Shown: positions 45,501 through 57,330 of the stretch, in pieces
Numbering within the stretch: position 1 is the stretch's first letter
Layout of the letters: each line of letters opens with the position of its first letter
DNA from: Mytilus galloprovincialis
Lineage: Eukaryota; Mollusca; Bivalvia; Mytilida; Mytilidae
Assembly: GCF_965363235.1 (NCBI RefSeq)
Contig: NC_134851.1
Location: 24,787,847 to 24,851,846 of the forward strand
Direction of reading: 5' to 3'
Length of the DNA stretch: 64,000 nucleotides
Translations under genes and position numbers: made by a program
Notes under the pieces: model-generated
Told to the model about the DNA's origin: nothing
The model's input: the letters and a program-made list of their open reading frames with translations, nothing else
Database searches by the model: none

Positions 45501-48500
45501 AATTGTTCGCTCTATCTTGATAAGATTATTCTAGTCTTTGTATTATTTGTTGTAATTTTGTCTGCCATACATTCACAGTATCGTTACCTTATCGATGATA
45601 AGCACAGTTACTTTATTGTTATATGGTATACATGGTCATTTTACGTAAAATTGTAACCTATGAAAAACTTAAAACAACATTCATTGTTTTTATTTTCGTT
45701 GTGTGAAAACTGAAGTAACGTGAAAGACCTGCACAAGAAAATTGTATTCAAATAAAAAAGCTGACTTCTAATTTGACATCATTTCCCCCCAAAAATAACA
45801 AAATTACTTAACAACACTATAGTTATCATTGTGGTTCCCTTGAGTGTGATCAGACGTCACAGATTTAAATAACGATAAATAGGATAAATCCCATGATAAC
45901 GAAATCAAGATATCGTTTTCAGTTTTCGCAAAGGAAATTAAAATATTATTAAACTTAATGTAGGGTCCTGTACTATTTGTGTTAGTTATAAGAATTCATC
46001 AAAACTACATCCAATAACAATACAAATGTGTATATGTCTTAGAAATCATTTTGACCATCGTAGATGTTACGTCTTTTTCATAATCATGTTGCAATTTGGA
46101 AACAGCTTATTACATTGTATTGTGATATTTTATAAGTAAAACAATCCCCATTTCCATTCTAAATTTAACATAAATGAACCAAAAAAATGGCTACGAATTT
46201 TATTTAGCAACTGTTTAGTGAAAGAATACTACAGCAAATTAAATATTTCAAAGAATTGAAACAAGCAATGTAATCGTCATAACAAGATGTATGATATTAC
46301 AAATTTGCATACCTATATAATATTTTGGAACTTCTGATTTCACCTTGTGGTTTTATAAAGATATATAAAGACCATTGCAAATCGACATATATTATAAAGG
46401 ATATTGTGTGCAAGAAACGTTGACAATGCTTTTGAAGACAAGGGAAAAAGGACAAACACACCTCCATATATTTAAACATTTTCTTTGAGTTTCTTATGAA
46501 AATTCTGATATCCCTCATATTGATGCTGATGCTGAGAATAAAAAAAAAGATTCAAAATTGTAAACATGTGTTACTATTTTCTATAAGTGAAGATTGACAA
46601 AAGCAGCTTCGAACATGATAACAAATCCAAATGTACAGCACAAAAAGATAATTTGAAAAAAAAGGGAATCATGACTACATCAAAGGAAAAAAACAAATAA
46701 ATTGCCAAACCATTTTAATAAAAATACTTGAATTTACCGCTTTTGATATTATCGAATAATATTTTTCTACGAATTCAAAATTACCATGTGCACTCCGACA
46801 ATCTTAATTATTGAGCAAAAATTCTTTTCTTTTTAAAACCAGATATAACTAAAATAGAAAAAGAAAGTAAAACAAATATCTGAAAAGACATTTGAATTGT
46901 GAATACGATAACACTAAATCATGTGAAAGATTCTTTTTAAACTATATTATGCTTATACCTAGTAGTACCTGAAATTCAAATAGAGTAAAAAGTAGAAAAA
47001 ACATACCTGCAGATGTTGTATAGATTGTAGTAGTCGACAGGATTGATGATTGAGACAAATCGTTAAAATTACTGTTACACAAATCTCCTTTACAACATTT
47101 TTCACGCTGAACAGATCTTTTTCCGACCACAGGATAAGGATATTGAACAGTTTGACAAAGCTAAAATATTAAATATGCAATGTAAAAAATTCATACTATT
47201 AGATTGTTGTTATTTATGTAGTATTGTCATTCTGCTTATTTTCTTTTGTTACCTCGTCTGACATAGGACTCGGGCTTCTCTTGAGCTGAATTTTACTGTG
47301 CGTATTGTTATGCATTTAATTTTCTACATTGGCTAGAGGTATAGGGGGAGGGTTGAGAACTAAAAGAACATTTTTAACCCCGCCGCATTTTTGCGCCTGT
47401 CCAAAGTCAGGAGCCTCTGGCCTTTTAAGTCTTGTATGATTTTATTTTTAGTTTCTTGTATATAATTTGGAGTTTAGTATGTCGTCCAATATATCTGTAC
47501 TAGTATATATATGTATATAAATATGTTTTTTTAGGGGCCAGCTGAAAGAGGCATTTGGATGCGGGAGTTTGTGCTGCATTGAAAACCTATTGGCGATCTT
47601 CTGCTGTTGTTTGTTCTATAGTCGGGTTGTTGTTTCTTTGGCACATTTCCTATTTCCGTTCTCAATTTTATACTGGTATGTTCAACGTTAATAAACTTTC
47701 AACTCGCACCACTGAACATGTATTTAAATCAACAAATATTTCTAGATTGACTTAGTTTTTTCCAATGTTCTTGGTGCACCTGTATCCCACAAAGACAGAC
47801 TTTGACGAAAATAAAAATTATTACACACTAGCCCAACTGACAAATTTTTTTCAATCATTGTTCTATGTTGTCTTGTTCTTCTCTGGTTCATTTTCTCCGT
47901 TTTAAGAGCACCTGTGTAACACTGAGACAGAAGCAACTTATTAAACATTCAAACTCATATGGAAGAAGAACTTTGAAACTAATATCTCGTTGAACATAAT
48001 GCATCAGTGAAAACACGAACCCAAGCTATGTATCACCATTTACATTTAAACCAGTAACAGTAAAATTAGATATTTTGTACTAGAATCATAACAAACAGGC
48101 AAACAACACTAATAGAAACACATGAATAACGTCTATTATCCTAACTATAAATATTCAATAACTTACACTTTTGTCTTGACATCCATTTCTGTAGAATTTT
48201 TCTCCAAATCGTGATTCTTCAGATATGAAACATGACTTAAAAATAAATTGGTGACATTTCAATATATTACAAATTTATCCCTTGAAACATAATGCCATAA
48301 AATTTTCACTTCATGTAAACACCAACAGTAGTATACCGCTGTATGAAATTCAGAAATCGATAGAGAAAAAACAAATCCGAGTTACAAACTAAAACTGAGG
48401 GAAACGCATCAAATATAAGAGAACCACGACACAACAGAAACACAACACCAAAATGCACCATACACAGAAACGAACTATTATACAACAATGGCCACTTCCC

Positions 48501-51500
48501 TGGCATTTCAAGATAGAAATAGTTGGCCGAAACTGGCTCTGCGGCACGCCAAACCTCCTGCCATAACGACTTTGTTAATTATAACACTAAAATGACAACA
48601 GTACATGACAGGACGGACTACAAATCAATTAATTTGGAGAACATTTAGGACAGAGAATGAGAATGAGAATGTTCTGTACTAAGTCGGGAAAATGGCCATT
48701 GTTATATAATAGTTCGTTTATGTCGTTTCGTTCGTAAATATGACATGAAATAAGTGTTGACAACAATTATTGCTCTCAAGGGTATCACTCACATACTTTT
48801 CTTTTATTGTTTATTGCAGACTTGAGCTGTCATTAATGTAGTGATTTTCAGAAAGAAAAATAAAAATATGAAACAATCTTTAGAAATAAAAAAATCTTTT
48901 GTAGCATCAGCCATGGATAGTCATACTAAGATTGGGAACAATAGTTTGGACCTTTGGTTTTCAAATCAATATTACATATCCAATGGTTCATATTATTCGC
49001 ACCCCCTGTCAGAAATATAACTCACTAGATAATAGGCTGATAAGGTTTAATAGAATTGTACTTGTGCAAATACAGTCTTCTGTTAACCTGCTTACATCAT
49101 GTACATGTTTAGAAAAGCGGTAATGAGAATATTTATTTTTGAATAATAGTTTATTTTGGGGCCGTCTTCGCTCTCCGTGTTGAAACAATGTCGATGTTTT
49201 TTAAAAGCTAGAGAAAATTATTAAGATTAAAAAAAACAAAGTTTCAAGTTTTTTGTGAAGTTTCAGGGTAAAAAAATATAATTATGAACATTGTTGGAAA
49301 TGTAAAATATATTTGTATGAGCTCAAGTACAAAGGCAAAAAGTGAGTTTCGAATATCCATGATTTCTATTTTTTTTCTTTCAATGCTTTTCAGTGTTAAT
49401 AGAGCGTCTATTATTTAGATGTTGTGCCAACGGTACGATATTCTAAACAAAGCTATAGTTTACCTCGTCATAATCACAGAAGGTCACCCGATGACAGGCT
49501 TCATATTGTAGTTTCCCGTCACATTCATAGCACATGCTACTATTTAAACCTCTATGATCTGTAAAAAAGGTGACAAAATAACGTCTGTTCACCTGAAAAT
49601 TGTCTACCATTACTGGAGTTTGTTTGGGAGACATTTATAAAAAAATAAATATGTCATATGCGAGTACATGACAAAAACATATCATGTGAAACACAAGGTT
49701 TTATGTTTATCGGTGGAGAATTGTAAAACACCAACATCATATTTAAACATTACTATCTGTGAAAGTGGAATGATCGTTTTAATAAAAAGTTGAATCCTTT
49801 AGAAATCTCAAACAAACAAAGAAATAACAAATCGCTCTGGTACTAAATATTAGTCGTTAAAAGTCATAAAAATGCCGAGGCTATACCTGCATTTGCAACT
49901 TTGGTCTACAAAAGATTAGAATGTAACGTTGAAATCAATGTTTACATAATTTTTCGTCAAATGCTCACTGCTAAAAGAAAACTTTCTTTAGTATGTTAGA
50001 ACTTTACCTTGTTCTCCACATCCGACATTGTTGCATAAATCAGTAGAACAACAATGATAACACTTCCCAGTGTCAGTTGGATCTGGTTTTACATCGCAAA
50101 TCTCAAAAATAAAAAGAAACAAAACAGAAACAAGCTGAAGTTTTCAATTTTTATTACTGGAAATATGCATTAAAACAAATATAACATCCACCTAAATTGT
50201 AACCTGGTTTTAAAATAGCTGTCCTTAATAAAAATCATTTCTGATTAGAATAAGTTTTAGAATAAGTTTACATTAGTGCATAAACACCATGATATTATTA
50301 TCAAATAGGCTTTTGAAAAAGTAAATATAACTTTCATGTTCATTTTGCATAAGTTAGAAAATATAAAAAAGTTTAACCTTATTTGAAAACTAAAAAAGGA
50401 AAACTCTTACTGTCGCTGTAATGCATCCTAAATGAAATGACTTTTCACCATTTCTGTTAGAAATACTCTTTAAACTGCAGAGCTGAAATTGGATAAAATT
50501 TCAAATTAAATATTTTACGACCTTAGTATGCTTATCTTGTATCATATTACACAAAGTAATATACACAAAGTAAAGAATTATCAGGGTATCTTCATTCCCA
50601 TTGCATATATCTTGACGCACTCTATCTCTTAAACCGCGGCTATGAGACATTAGAAGACATACCAGCGATATCGCAATATCTGTATTATTTCAATCAACAC
50701 AGCATGCCAAAATATAAAGAAATGCGATTGTGAATAGAATAAACCACTTTTTAATATTTGCATTAAACATGTTAGCATATTACCTGTCCGTTCCCGCATT
50801 GTTGTACTTGATTGCAAAATCTGGGATGACTTATATCGGGACAATCAAAACAAGTTAAGCCTACAAATAATGCATAAAGACAAAATTATTACTGCTAAAT
50901 GCATTATGTATGAGACAACTTCTAACCTCTCATTATATCTGTTAGAATAGTGTGTCATATAACTGTCCTTATATTTCATAGAACAGTTCTATCCTATCAC
51001 TATATATTCTAGGTAGAACTGGCAGGATCAGTTCTAGGGTAGAACTATCGAAAAGTGTTTTAGATAAACTGTTCAAATCATTTCAAGTCGTAACTGACTA
51101 AAATAGTTCCAACCGTAGAACTGCCAGCAGAACTGTCTAAAACTGCTCTATCCTTAGAACTGAACAAACCTGTCAGGATTGTAGAAATGTTAAAACAGTG
51201 CTGTAATTAGACTGTTTTAATTTATATATTATATTTGTCGACTTGTTTACATTGAGAGTTAAATTAAGTTCTTAAATTCATTCTAGAACTGTTCTTGTCG
51301 TAGAATCGTTCTAACCGTAGCAAATGACAGTCGTAGAGTTCTAGGGTAGAACTGTCAGGATAAGTTCTATGTAGAACTGCCTAATGCAGTTGTAGGTAGA
51401 GCTAACCAAATCAGTTATACATTAGAACTGTCTAAACAGTTGCAGGATGACAGTTCTCACATACTGTCCTAGAACAGTTTTCCCGACAAATTCTGACAGA

Positions 51501-54500
51501 TTAGATGAGAAGTGATCTCCACAGTATATACCTATCTTTGAAAATGAAGCTGTTAAATGGATAGAAATACTTCATTAACCCTTAAATTTGAACGAAAAAG
51601 ATTTTTTTTTCTCTAAAGAAGAGTGATCTTTCAAATGTTTCCCTTCAAGTATCAAAATTACCTCATTGACAATCAAAGTGAAGACTTACGATATCATTAT
51701 ACTTTACTAGTATGTAGTTGTTGTTAAATATGTTTGTATCAATTACAAGTACATCATTATTCAAAGCATTTCAGAAACATTATATGCAAATCAATGTTTC
51801 CCTTTTCAAACGCAGCACTTTAAACGTACCATTTGTGTAAACATAGTGTAGAAACCAAACAAATGCATATATGTTCCAAACTGAAAAAAAAAAAGAATGA
51901 AACAATCAAAAGGAATCATATAAAGTTGTACAGTCAAAATGTATAAATGTTCCGGACCATATGAGTATTTGAACCATACGCGTATGGTCATGACCAAATG
52001 GGTATATACTCATATGGTCGGGATAATTAATTAACACTCTGTTACAGTTTACTTTTCATACTTCTAAACTCTTCATATAGTATGACCGTTCATAAAAAAG
52101 ACGCTATCATATGGGTAATTCTATAATTACATTAAAATTAAAAGATAAGCTAAATAAAAATAAGAAGTTTCACAGAAGTTATTTTACTAAATTGTCAAAT
52201 TTATAGTAAATACATTTTTTACCGATGGTCATTACCGATTTGTTATGATGAGTGAATGGCAATATGTCGACTAAAAGAATAAATTCCCAAAATTTCTAAA
52301 TGAGCTGTTACGCAAGACGTCACTGGAAAGTAACATACTTTATTTAAGTTTTCCTGTGAATACGCGTATGGTCGGACCATATGAGTATACGCATAAGGTC
52401 ATGACCATACACGTATGGTCCAACTACTCATATGGTACGGAACATAAACATAATATAGACAAAAGTAAAATCACAAAAATACTGAACTCAGAGGAAAATC
52501 AATACGGAAAGTCCATAATCACATGGCAAAATCAAATAATAAAACGCATCAAAAACGAATAGACAAGAACTTTCATATTCCTGACTTGGTACAGGCATTT
52601 AAAGACATATTTTATTTGTAAGATTTGATATCGTTTCAGGTGTGTTATTTGGTCTAACATAACGGATATTTATTCGAATGCAAAATACATTTTAGAGACG
52701 TATGAAAACAAAGATTGCAAAAGTTTTAAGAGTACTCAAAACGAATCACATTTCAGCAGATAAATGCACCAGTAGAAAAGAGAGGCAAACAATATCAAAG
52801 GAACAGTCAAACTCATAGATCTATGTATCTAGATCGAACACCATGGCTAAAAAGATAAAGATAAACAGACAAATAATAGCACACAATACACAAGTAGAAT
52901 ACCACAATACAATAGTAATAATTCAATTCAGCAAAACAATCCGGGTAACAAACTCAAACCAAAAGACTGAACAAAAACTAACGCAAACGTTAACATACAT
53001 AAAAGACCTGCAGATAACAAATACCTGTATCAAATTCCGGACTTGGTAGAAGACATTGCTGAACCTGGGTTTATATGGCAATGTTTAACATGACGACGAA
53101 TAGACAACACTACAAGAAAATACATAACAAAAAAACACAAGAACACTCAACACAGAGAAACAAATAACTAAATAATACAATAGAACATTATAACATTGTA
53201 AACAGCAGAATGATAATGGAAATCTTATATGAATTTACGACAGTATACCAGGAAACTACAAACGAAATGTTAAATGCCACATGAAAGAGGCAGCGTCATC
53301 AAACGTGACTTATCTTTTGTTACGTTTATAATTCATAGGTAATTTCTCTAAAACTTTTAAAAACAAAAGTTAATTTATTGGCATGTAACAATGGTATGGC
53401 TGTTATCATAAATGTCAAATGTCATGAACCAGAAGAAAAAGTGACATAATTTGTTCTCATTACATACATATAGGACATTAGTCCATTGTATTCTTGTTTC
53501 TTAAAAACAATAATGAATTTGGTTAGAACATCTTTATGAATTGTATACGCGTTACTTAATATCCATGACAATGTGTATATATATGTTGTGTACATGTTGC
53601 GATTTTGTACAGGTTATAACATGTACAAAATATTGTATATGTTATAATTTAAACAATGCGAAAATGATAGTTATAACATATAAAAAAGTACCTCATACAT
53701 GTTATGCCATGTACAAAATATTGCTTAAAAATGGGTTTAACTTTAAAATTTAAAATAAAAATAGTTTCTATTATTTAAAAAAAACTAATTATTCAGTTTT
53801 TATTATTACAACACATGCCTTAACCTCAAAAATATTTTCTCATTTTTTAGTTTATGTCCATTCATGTTAGTGTCATACCTCTCTTGAAAACAGTTAATGA
53901 CCAGATAAATAGTTTTTATAATTACTTAATACCTTTATACTTTTTAAATACACATACAGTCAATATACATTATTCCCAAACATATATGTTATGATGGTAT
54001 GAAAGTTAACCCATAACGGAAGGAATTATGCCTGATATTCATTTGATGAAGACATAATCGTTCAATCAGTTTAATTGAAGTCTAGAGTTGACATGCCATA
54101 TAACTGCTTGTAGTCTTTTGCTATTTATGTATTATTGTCATTTTGTAAAATTCTTTACATCTTTTGACATCAGAATCGGACTTATCTTTAACTGAACTTT
54201 AATGCGCGTATTGTTATGCGTTTACTTTTCTACATTGGCTAGAGATATAGGGGGAGGGTTGAGATCTCATAAACACGTTTAACCCTGATACTATTGTGCG
54301 CCTGTCCCAAGTCAGGAGCCTCTGGCATTTGTTAGTCTTGTTCTATTTTTGATATTAGTTTCTTGTGTATAATTTAGGAGAGTTTATTATGGCGTTCATT
54401 ATCACTGAACTAGTATATGGATATTTGTTTAGGGACCAGCTGAAGGACCCCTCGGGTGCGGTAATTTCTTGCTGCATTGAAGACATGTTGGTGACCTTCT

Positions 54501-55801
54501 GCTGTTGTCTGTTCTATGGTCGGGTTGTTGTCTCTATGACACATTCCCCATTTCCTTTCTCAATTTTATTACCTGGTATCCAAACAAAAAAAAAAAAGAC
54601 TTAGAAGCAATATTGGAAGCAAGTTCTATATCCCATACTACTGATAGTGAAGACCCTTGTACAGTGACAGAACATAATACCGAAACAGTAATTTAAACTG
54701 GCTAAACAATGTCAGAGACGGACATTATTACTAAAACAAACAAAGAAACTGATGGTGAATTGAATGGTCAAGATTCAACAGACAACAATGAACACACAAT
54801 TGAGTTAAAAACAGAAACAATAGTTATTGAAACTAGAATAACCGTTCTCATCCAAGGTGATAACGTTGTCATCCCTATTCCATCCATTGATATGGGCCCT
54901 GTCGATGAGATAAAAACAATAACAGGCATGTTGATGAATGTGAATGAACATTGAGGCCATACAATTTTTAAATAAGTCTTAGTGGGACAACTATAGAGAT
55001 ACTTCAGTAGATACAAGGTTCAATTTCTTGCAAAATGTAACTTTAAATGTGTCCTAATGAGTGATACCAGTGTGTGAGAGATTGTGTGTACGATATCATT
55101 AAGTGGAGGGCAAAGTTTTGTGCATTGTTAGTGTAAAAAAGGCAATTGTAGGTCTGGTAGGTTTAAATGTAGAAGAATGAAAGTTTTATGCTACTCAAAA
55201 GTGTCACATGTCTCTTTATTGTAGCAACATGTGAAAAAAAATTGTTTCTAAAATGTATGAAAATGCAGTATTTCATGCATACTGTAAATAATGCATTTTC
55301 CTTTGCATTTAATTTTTGTTCATTTATATAAATTTATATAAATCTTGAAAAAAATTGAGAAAGGAAATAAGGAATGTGTCAAAGCGACAAAAACCCGACC
55401 ATAGAGCAGACAACAACCGGATGTCACCAATGGGCCTCAATGTCGCAAGAATCTCCTGCACCCGTAGGCGTCCTTGAATGTATATTCAGCTTTGTTATTA
55501 TTTTTAAATTTTGTATCGGTTAATATATATCGTACATATAATAATGTGTACCAGGTACTTTCGTATTTGGCACATTACAATCGAAGTATTAATAAAAAAA
55601 AAATCCAGCCATTAATATATCAATGCCTCAAAGAATAAATTCGTTGTATACAAAACAAATTATTATCAAAATGAAATACATTTAACAATAATTGACACTT
55701 TTGAATGTTATTTTTTGTATACAAGTAAAACATCTTGCCATTGTTGTCTATAATAGTTATAGATGTAAGTTATACGCTTTTGACTTACCGAAATATGCCA
55801 T
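41280..55801 (-). CDS. Secreted mosaic protein: signal peptide, two LU domains, EGF, IgGFc-binding domain (ten exons)
   Basis: Exons, in order of transcription: 55801-55789, 51880-51830, 50860-50784, 50482-50411, 50101-50008, 49558-49464, 48235-48167, 47160-47007, 45260-45141, 42529-41280. All introns are GT-AG, phases agree at every join, and the sum is 1995 nt (664 residues). Residues 1-21 are a signal peptide. LU1 (about 22-95) and LU2 (about 110-195) each show ten Cys in Ly6/uPAR order ending CCSTDLCN and CCKGDLCN. A Ser/Thr-rich linker leads to one six-Cys EGF-like domain (209-248), then an IgGFc-binding N-terminal-type domain (about 260-660). No membrane anchor follows. Likely an extracellular recognition or mucus-associated protein; function inferred. 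Confidence 0.9.
42955..43860. repeat. Interspersed repeat family C in intron 9
   Basis: Landmarks CAACAGTAGTATACCGCTGT, GAGGGAAACGCATTAAATAT, CTGACTTGGTATAGGACATT and ATATCGAAAGTGAAAAAAG. A second copy is at 48315-48640 and an antisense piece at 56775-56950. Confidence 0.65.
44295..44433. repeat. Long hairpin, loop TGAGCGATAGCGAAA, in intron 9
   Basis: Arms of about 54 bp (44295-44348 and 44380-44433) pair imperfectly (ACCACGGGTTGGCCCTTT against AAAGGGACAACCCGTGGT). Loop motif at 44356-44370. Flanks (TTAAGAAAT left, GAATTATTTCGATTCTA right) match the hairpin at 25936. Confidence 0.82.
45141..45260 (-). CDS. Exon 9: EGF-like domain
   Basis: A symmetric phase 1-1 exon of 120 nt. DVCSMQSPCHNGATCKHQ then KEFLCNCTEGFYGDTCQYS gives the six EGF cysteines. 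No calcium-binding consensus is evident. Confidence 0.92.
47007..49558 (-). CDS. Exons 6-8: second Ly6/uPAR (LU) domain
   Basis: Exons 49558-49464, 48235-48167 and 47160-47007. Cysteines run CYEC, EAC, TFC, ESC, NGC, SLC, CC and DLCN, the full LU set. The last exon adds a Ser/Thr-rich linker (SQSSILSTTTIYTTSA). The exon pattern (three exons per domain) is the same as for LU1, which suggests duplication. Confidence 0.9.
47205..47680 (+). repeat. SINE-like family B in intron 7
   Basis: CTACATTGGCTAGAGGTATA, GGGGGAGGGTTGAGA, GTCAGGAGCCTCTGGCC, GGGGCCAGCTGAA and CCTATTTCCGTTCTCAATTT. Copies at 19495 and 54110; antisense piece at 55365. Confidence 0.7.
48315..48640. repeat. Interspersed repeat family C, second copy, intron 6
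   Basis: CAACAGTAGTATACCGCTGT and GAGGGAAACGCATCAAATAT, then GGCACGCCAAACCTCCTGCC. Lies between exons 7 and 6 of the LU gene. Confidence 0.68.
50008..50860 (-). CDS. Exons 3-5: first Ly6/uPAR (LU) domain
   Basis: Exons 50860-50784, 50482-50411 and 50101-50008. Starts LTCFDCPD right after the signal peptide; cysteines RFC, QQC, QLC, LGC, TIC, then YHCCSTDLCNN. Junction phases 1, 0, 0, 1 mirror LU2. Confidence 0.9.
50950..51490. repeat. Degenerate array of TAGAACTG / CAGTTCTA words in intron 2
   Basis: TAGAACTG or its reverse complement, with near variants, occurs many times in both orientations (for example GTAGAACTGGCAGGATCAGT near 51013 and GTAGAACTGTCAGGATAAGT near 51347). Neighbouring inverted words could pair. 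It begins about 90 bp upstream of exon 3. Confidence 0.75.
51830..51880 (-). CDS. Exon 2: signal-peptide core
   Basis: A 51-nt phase 1-1 exon behind a long pyrimidine tract ending TTTTTCAG, donor GTACGT. Together with the 13-nt exon 1 it codes MAYFVWNIYAFVWFLHYVYT, a hydrophobic leader ending just before the first LU cysteine. A MITE (51946-52446) lies 65 bp upstream in intron 1. Confidence 0.8.
51946..52446. mobile_element. MITE whose ~75-bp terminal repeats are built of small palindromes
   Basis: TGTTCCGGACCATATGAGTA (about 51954) and the reverse complement of GTACGGAACAT (52436-52446) open inverted arms. Each arm holds ACCATACGCGTATGGTC-type palindromes and CATATGAGTA words. Noncoding; target duplication not resolved. 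It lies in intron 1, just before exon 2. Confidence 0.7.
52475..53300. repeat. Fragments of interspersed repeat family D
   Basis: GAACTTTCATATTCCTGACT with GGTACAGGCATTT near 52570 recurs at 59400-59445. The segment AAAGGAACAGTCAAACTCAT near 52797 recurs in antisense at about 58125. The downstream part (TTCCGGACTTGGTAGAAGAC) has the same mussel-repeat style. Confidence 0.55.
54110..54585 (+). repeat. SINE-like family B in intron 1
   Basis: The best preserved copy: TACATTGGCTAGAGATATAG, CAAGTCAGGAGCCTCTGGCA, CACTGAACTAGTATATGG, GACCAGCTGAAGGACCCCTC and CACATTCCCCATTTCC. Apparent ORFs over it are repeat sequence. Confidence 0.72.
54586..54954 (+). other. Two acidic open frames of unknown origin
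   Basis: A lysine-led frame ending TAA near 54696 (LEAILEASSISHTTDSEDPC) and a separate 81-codon frame at 54709-54954 (MSETDIITKTNKETDGELNG, then VVIPIPSIDMGPVDEIKTIT). The composition is protein-like. They lie between facing copies of SINE family B and antisense to intron 1 of the LU gene. No family recognised; they may be the remnant of a host exon or chance. Confidence 0.3.
55365..55490 (-). repeat. SINE-like family B, 3' part, antisense
   Basis: TTGAGAAAGGAAATAAGGAA, CGACCATAGAGCAGACAACA and TCCTGCACCCGTAGGCGTCC are the reverse complement of the family 3' end. Confidence 0.7.
55789..55801 (-). CDS. Exon 1: start codon of the LU-LU-EGF-IgGFc gene
   Basis: ATG GCA TAT TTC G, followed by a perfect GTAAGT donor. 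Supported by the TATA box 60 bp upstream and by phase agreement with exon 2. Being so short, it is the least certain exon. Confidence 0.7.
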
Positions 55802-55860
55802 GTTTGCAAAGTAATAAGGTTATCTACAGAAAGTTCACAAGATCAACTGATTACGTGACA

Positions 55861-55868
55861 CTTATATA
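55861..55868 (-). promoter_or_regulatory. TATA box of the LU-LU-EGF-IgGFc gene
   Basis: TATATAAG on the minus strand, 60 bp before the ATG at 55801, the same spacing as in the serine protease gene. It implies a leader of about 36 nt. Confidence 0.6.
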
Positions 55869-55869
55869 T

Positions 55870-56560
55870 TGTCATCTAATTTGTCGGAAGATCACTTGTT
55901 CCCTGCATGTTTGATTCAATAGAGACGCAGTCAATGAACGTGTCACAATATTTCGAAAAACTTAGATTTAAAATTAGATTGATATCATTACTTTAAGGGA
56001 AAATAAATGTTTTACTTTTTAAATCATTATTGTAGCTTCTGGATTGTGTGTTTTAACTTCTGTTCTTATTTTTATATCAAAATCTTTATCAATTTATTTA
56101 ACCTTTTAAAATGTGAAGCATAATTTAAGTGTAAACACACATTAATAGACGAATGTGTCGAAATGTTCTTAACAAATATCAATCAAAACTGTTGCTTTTT
56201 GTCAATTTATTTTATCCTTCTTACATATCATGCCCTTATAACCAAAGTTTTCAATTTACTCAAATTTGAATAGAGTTTCAATAATTACCAAAAAGCTCAA
56301 GAAAATGCATCAAACTATCAATTCATCAAACTCGACACATTTGTTGTCAATAAATAATTCCAGTTATGTTGATTACATGAACACCGGTGTATTTGTTTAA
56401 GTTAAAACATCTTCAGGTTGGTGAATTGGTCAAAACAAAAAAAAATAAAAACAGTATGATCAATAAAGAAAACGTGTATGCGTCAATGATTAACGTAGAT
56501 ACAAGTATATTGTCTTAATGAGGGATACATCCCACTTTGTTAAGGATCAAACTGATTCAA
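55870..56560. other. Upstream flank of the LU gene, no gene seen
   Basis: AT-rich; no coding sequence or repeat boundary supported. Confidence 0.45.
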
Positions 56561-56569
56561 ACAAAAATA

Positions 56570-57330
56570 TCTACGAAACTGACAACATATTTGTAACGTT
56601 TAGAGGATGTGTTTTCAACAGACTGTCGGCATTCAAATGGAACAAATTATGCCCTTTTCTTTCCGACTTGTTTTTTTATAACCACGCGGCTGACTTCATA
56701 CAGGAACTTCTTGTCTATTCCAAATTCATGTATTTGGGTTTTCATATTCTATTTGTTATTCTCGTTGGATTTTGTCTGATGCTTGGTCCGTTTCTGTGTG
56801 TGTTACATTTCAGTGTTGTGTCGTTGTTCTCCTCTTATATTTAATGCGTTTCCCACGGTTTTAGCTTGTTACCCCGATTATGTTTTTTGTCCATGTATTC
56901 ATGAGTTTTGAACAGCGATATACTACTATTGCCTTTATTTATAATGAACAAATAAGAAGTACTAAGCAATATCATTTAACTTTACCTTATACTATAAAGA
57001 TGATGATCACTCAATAAATGATTTAAAATTTGGTGACTATAAATGTTGAACGCATATATTCCATTGAACTAGATATAAATAATACACAGCAACAGTTAGG
57101 TATGCCTACAATCTTCACTTACATGTAGAAATTGGCAAAACAAAACTTTATAAAAAAAGAGATGATTTATACGCTATTCCCACGCTTCTTTACCCTATCA
57201 TGATTTCCAAGTTATAGTGTTGCGGCTCACAATGAAGCTATTAAACTATGAGTTCCAAATGTTGAAATCATCCTTCCGTATATTTTACGGACGCCATCAC
57301 GAGTTGGTTGACTGTTTAAGAAATATTTCA
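56570..57330 (+). pseudogene. Penelope-like reverse transcriptase fragment 2
   Basis: DNIFVTFRGCVFNRLSAFKW, PFLSDLFFYNHAADFIQELL (about 56580-56730), then an antisense family C insertion (56775-56950), then degenerate LKFGDYK and ERIYSIELDINNT (about 57020-57080), and KLLNYEFQM with SSFRIFYGRHHELVDC (about 57235-57315). The YxDD box survives only as YKDDDHS. The order matches one RT domain broken by frameshifts and a later insertion. Confidence 0.7.
56775..56950 (-). repeat. Interspersed repeat family C, antisense, inside the RT fragment
   Basis: GATGCTTGGTCCGTTTCTGT, TTTAATGCGTTTCCC and CAGCGATATACTACTATTGC are the reverse complement of 42960-43130. Confidence 0.7.

Noticed and set aside
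54365..54696. 79- and 63-codon frames starting in SINE family B
   Set aside because: The 5' parts lie in repeat sequence that also occurs at 47205; only the downstream acidic text is kept as a low-confidence feature.
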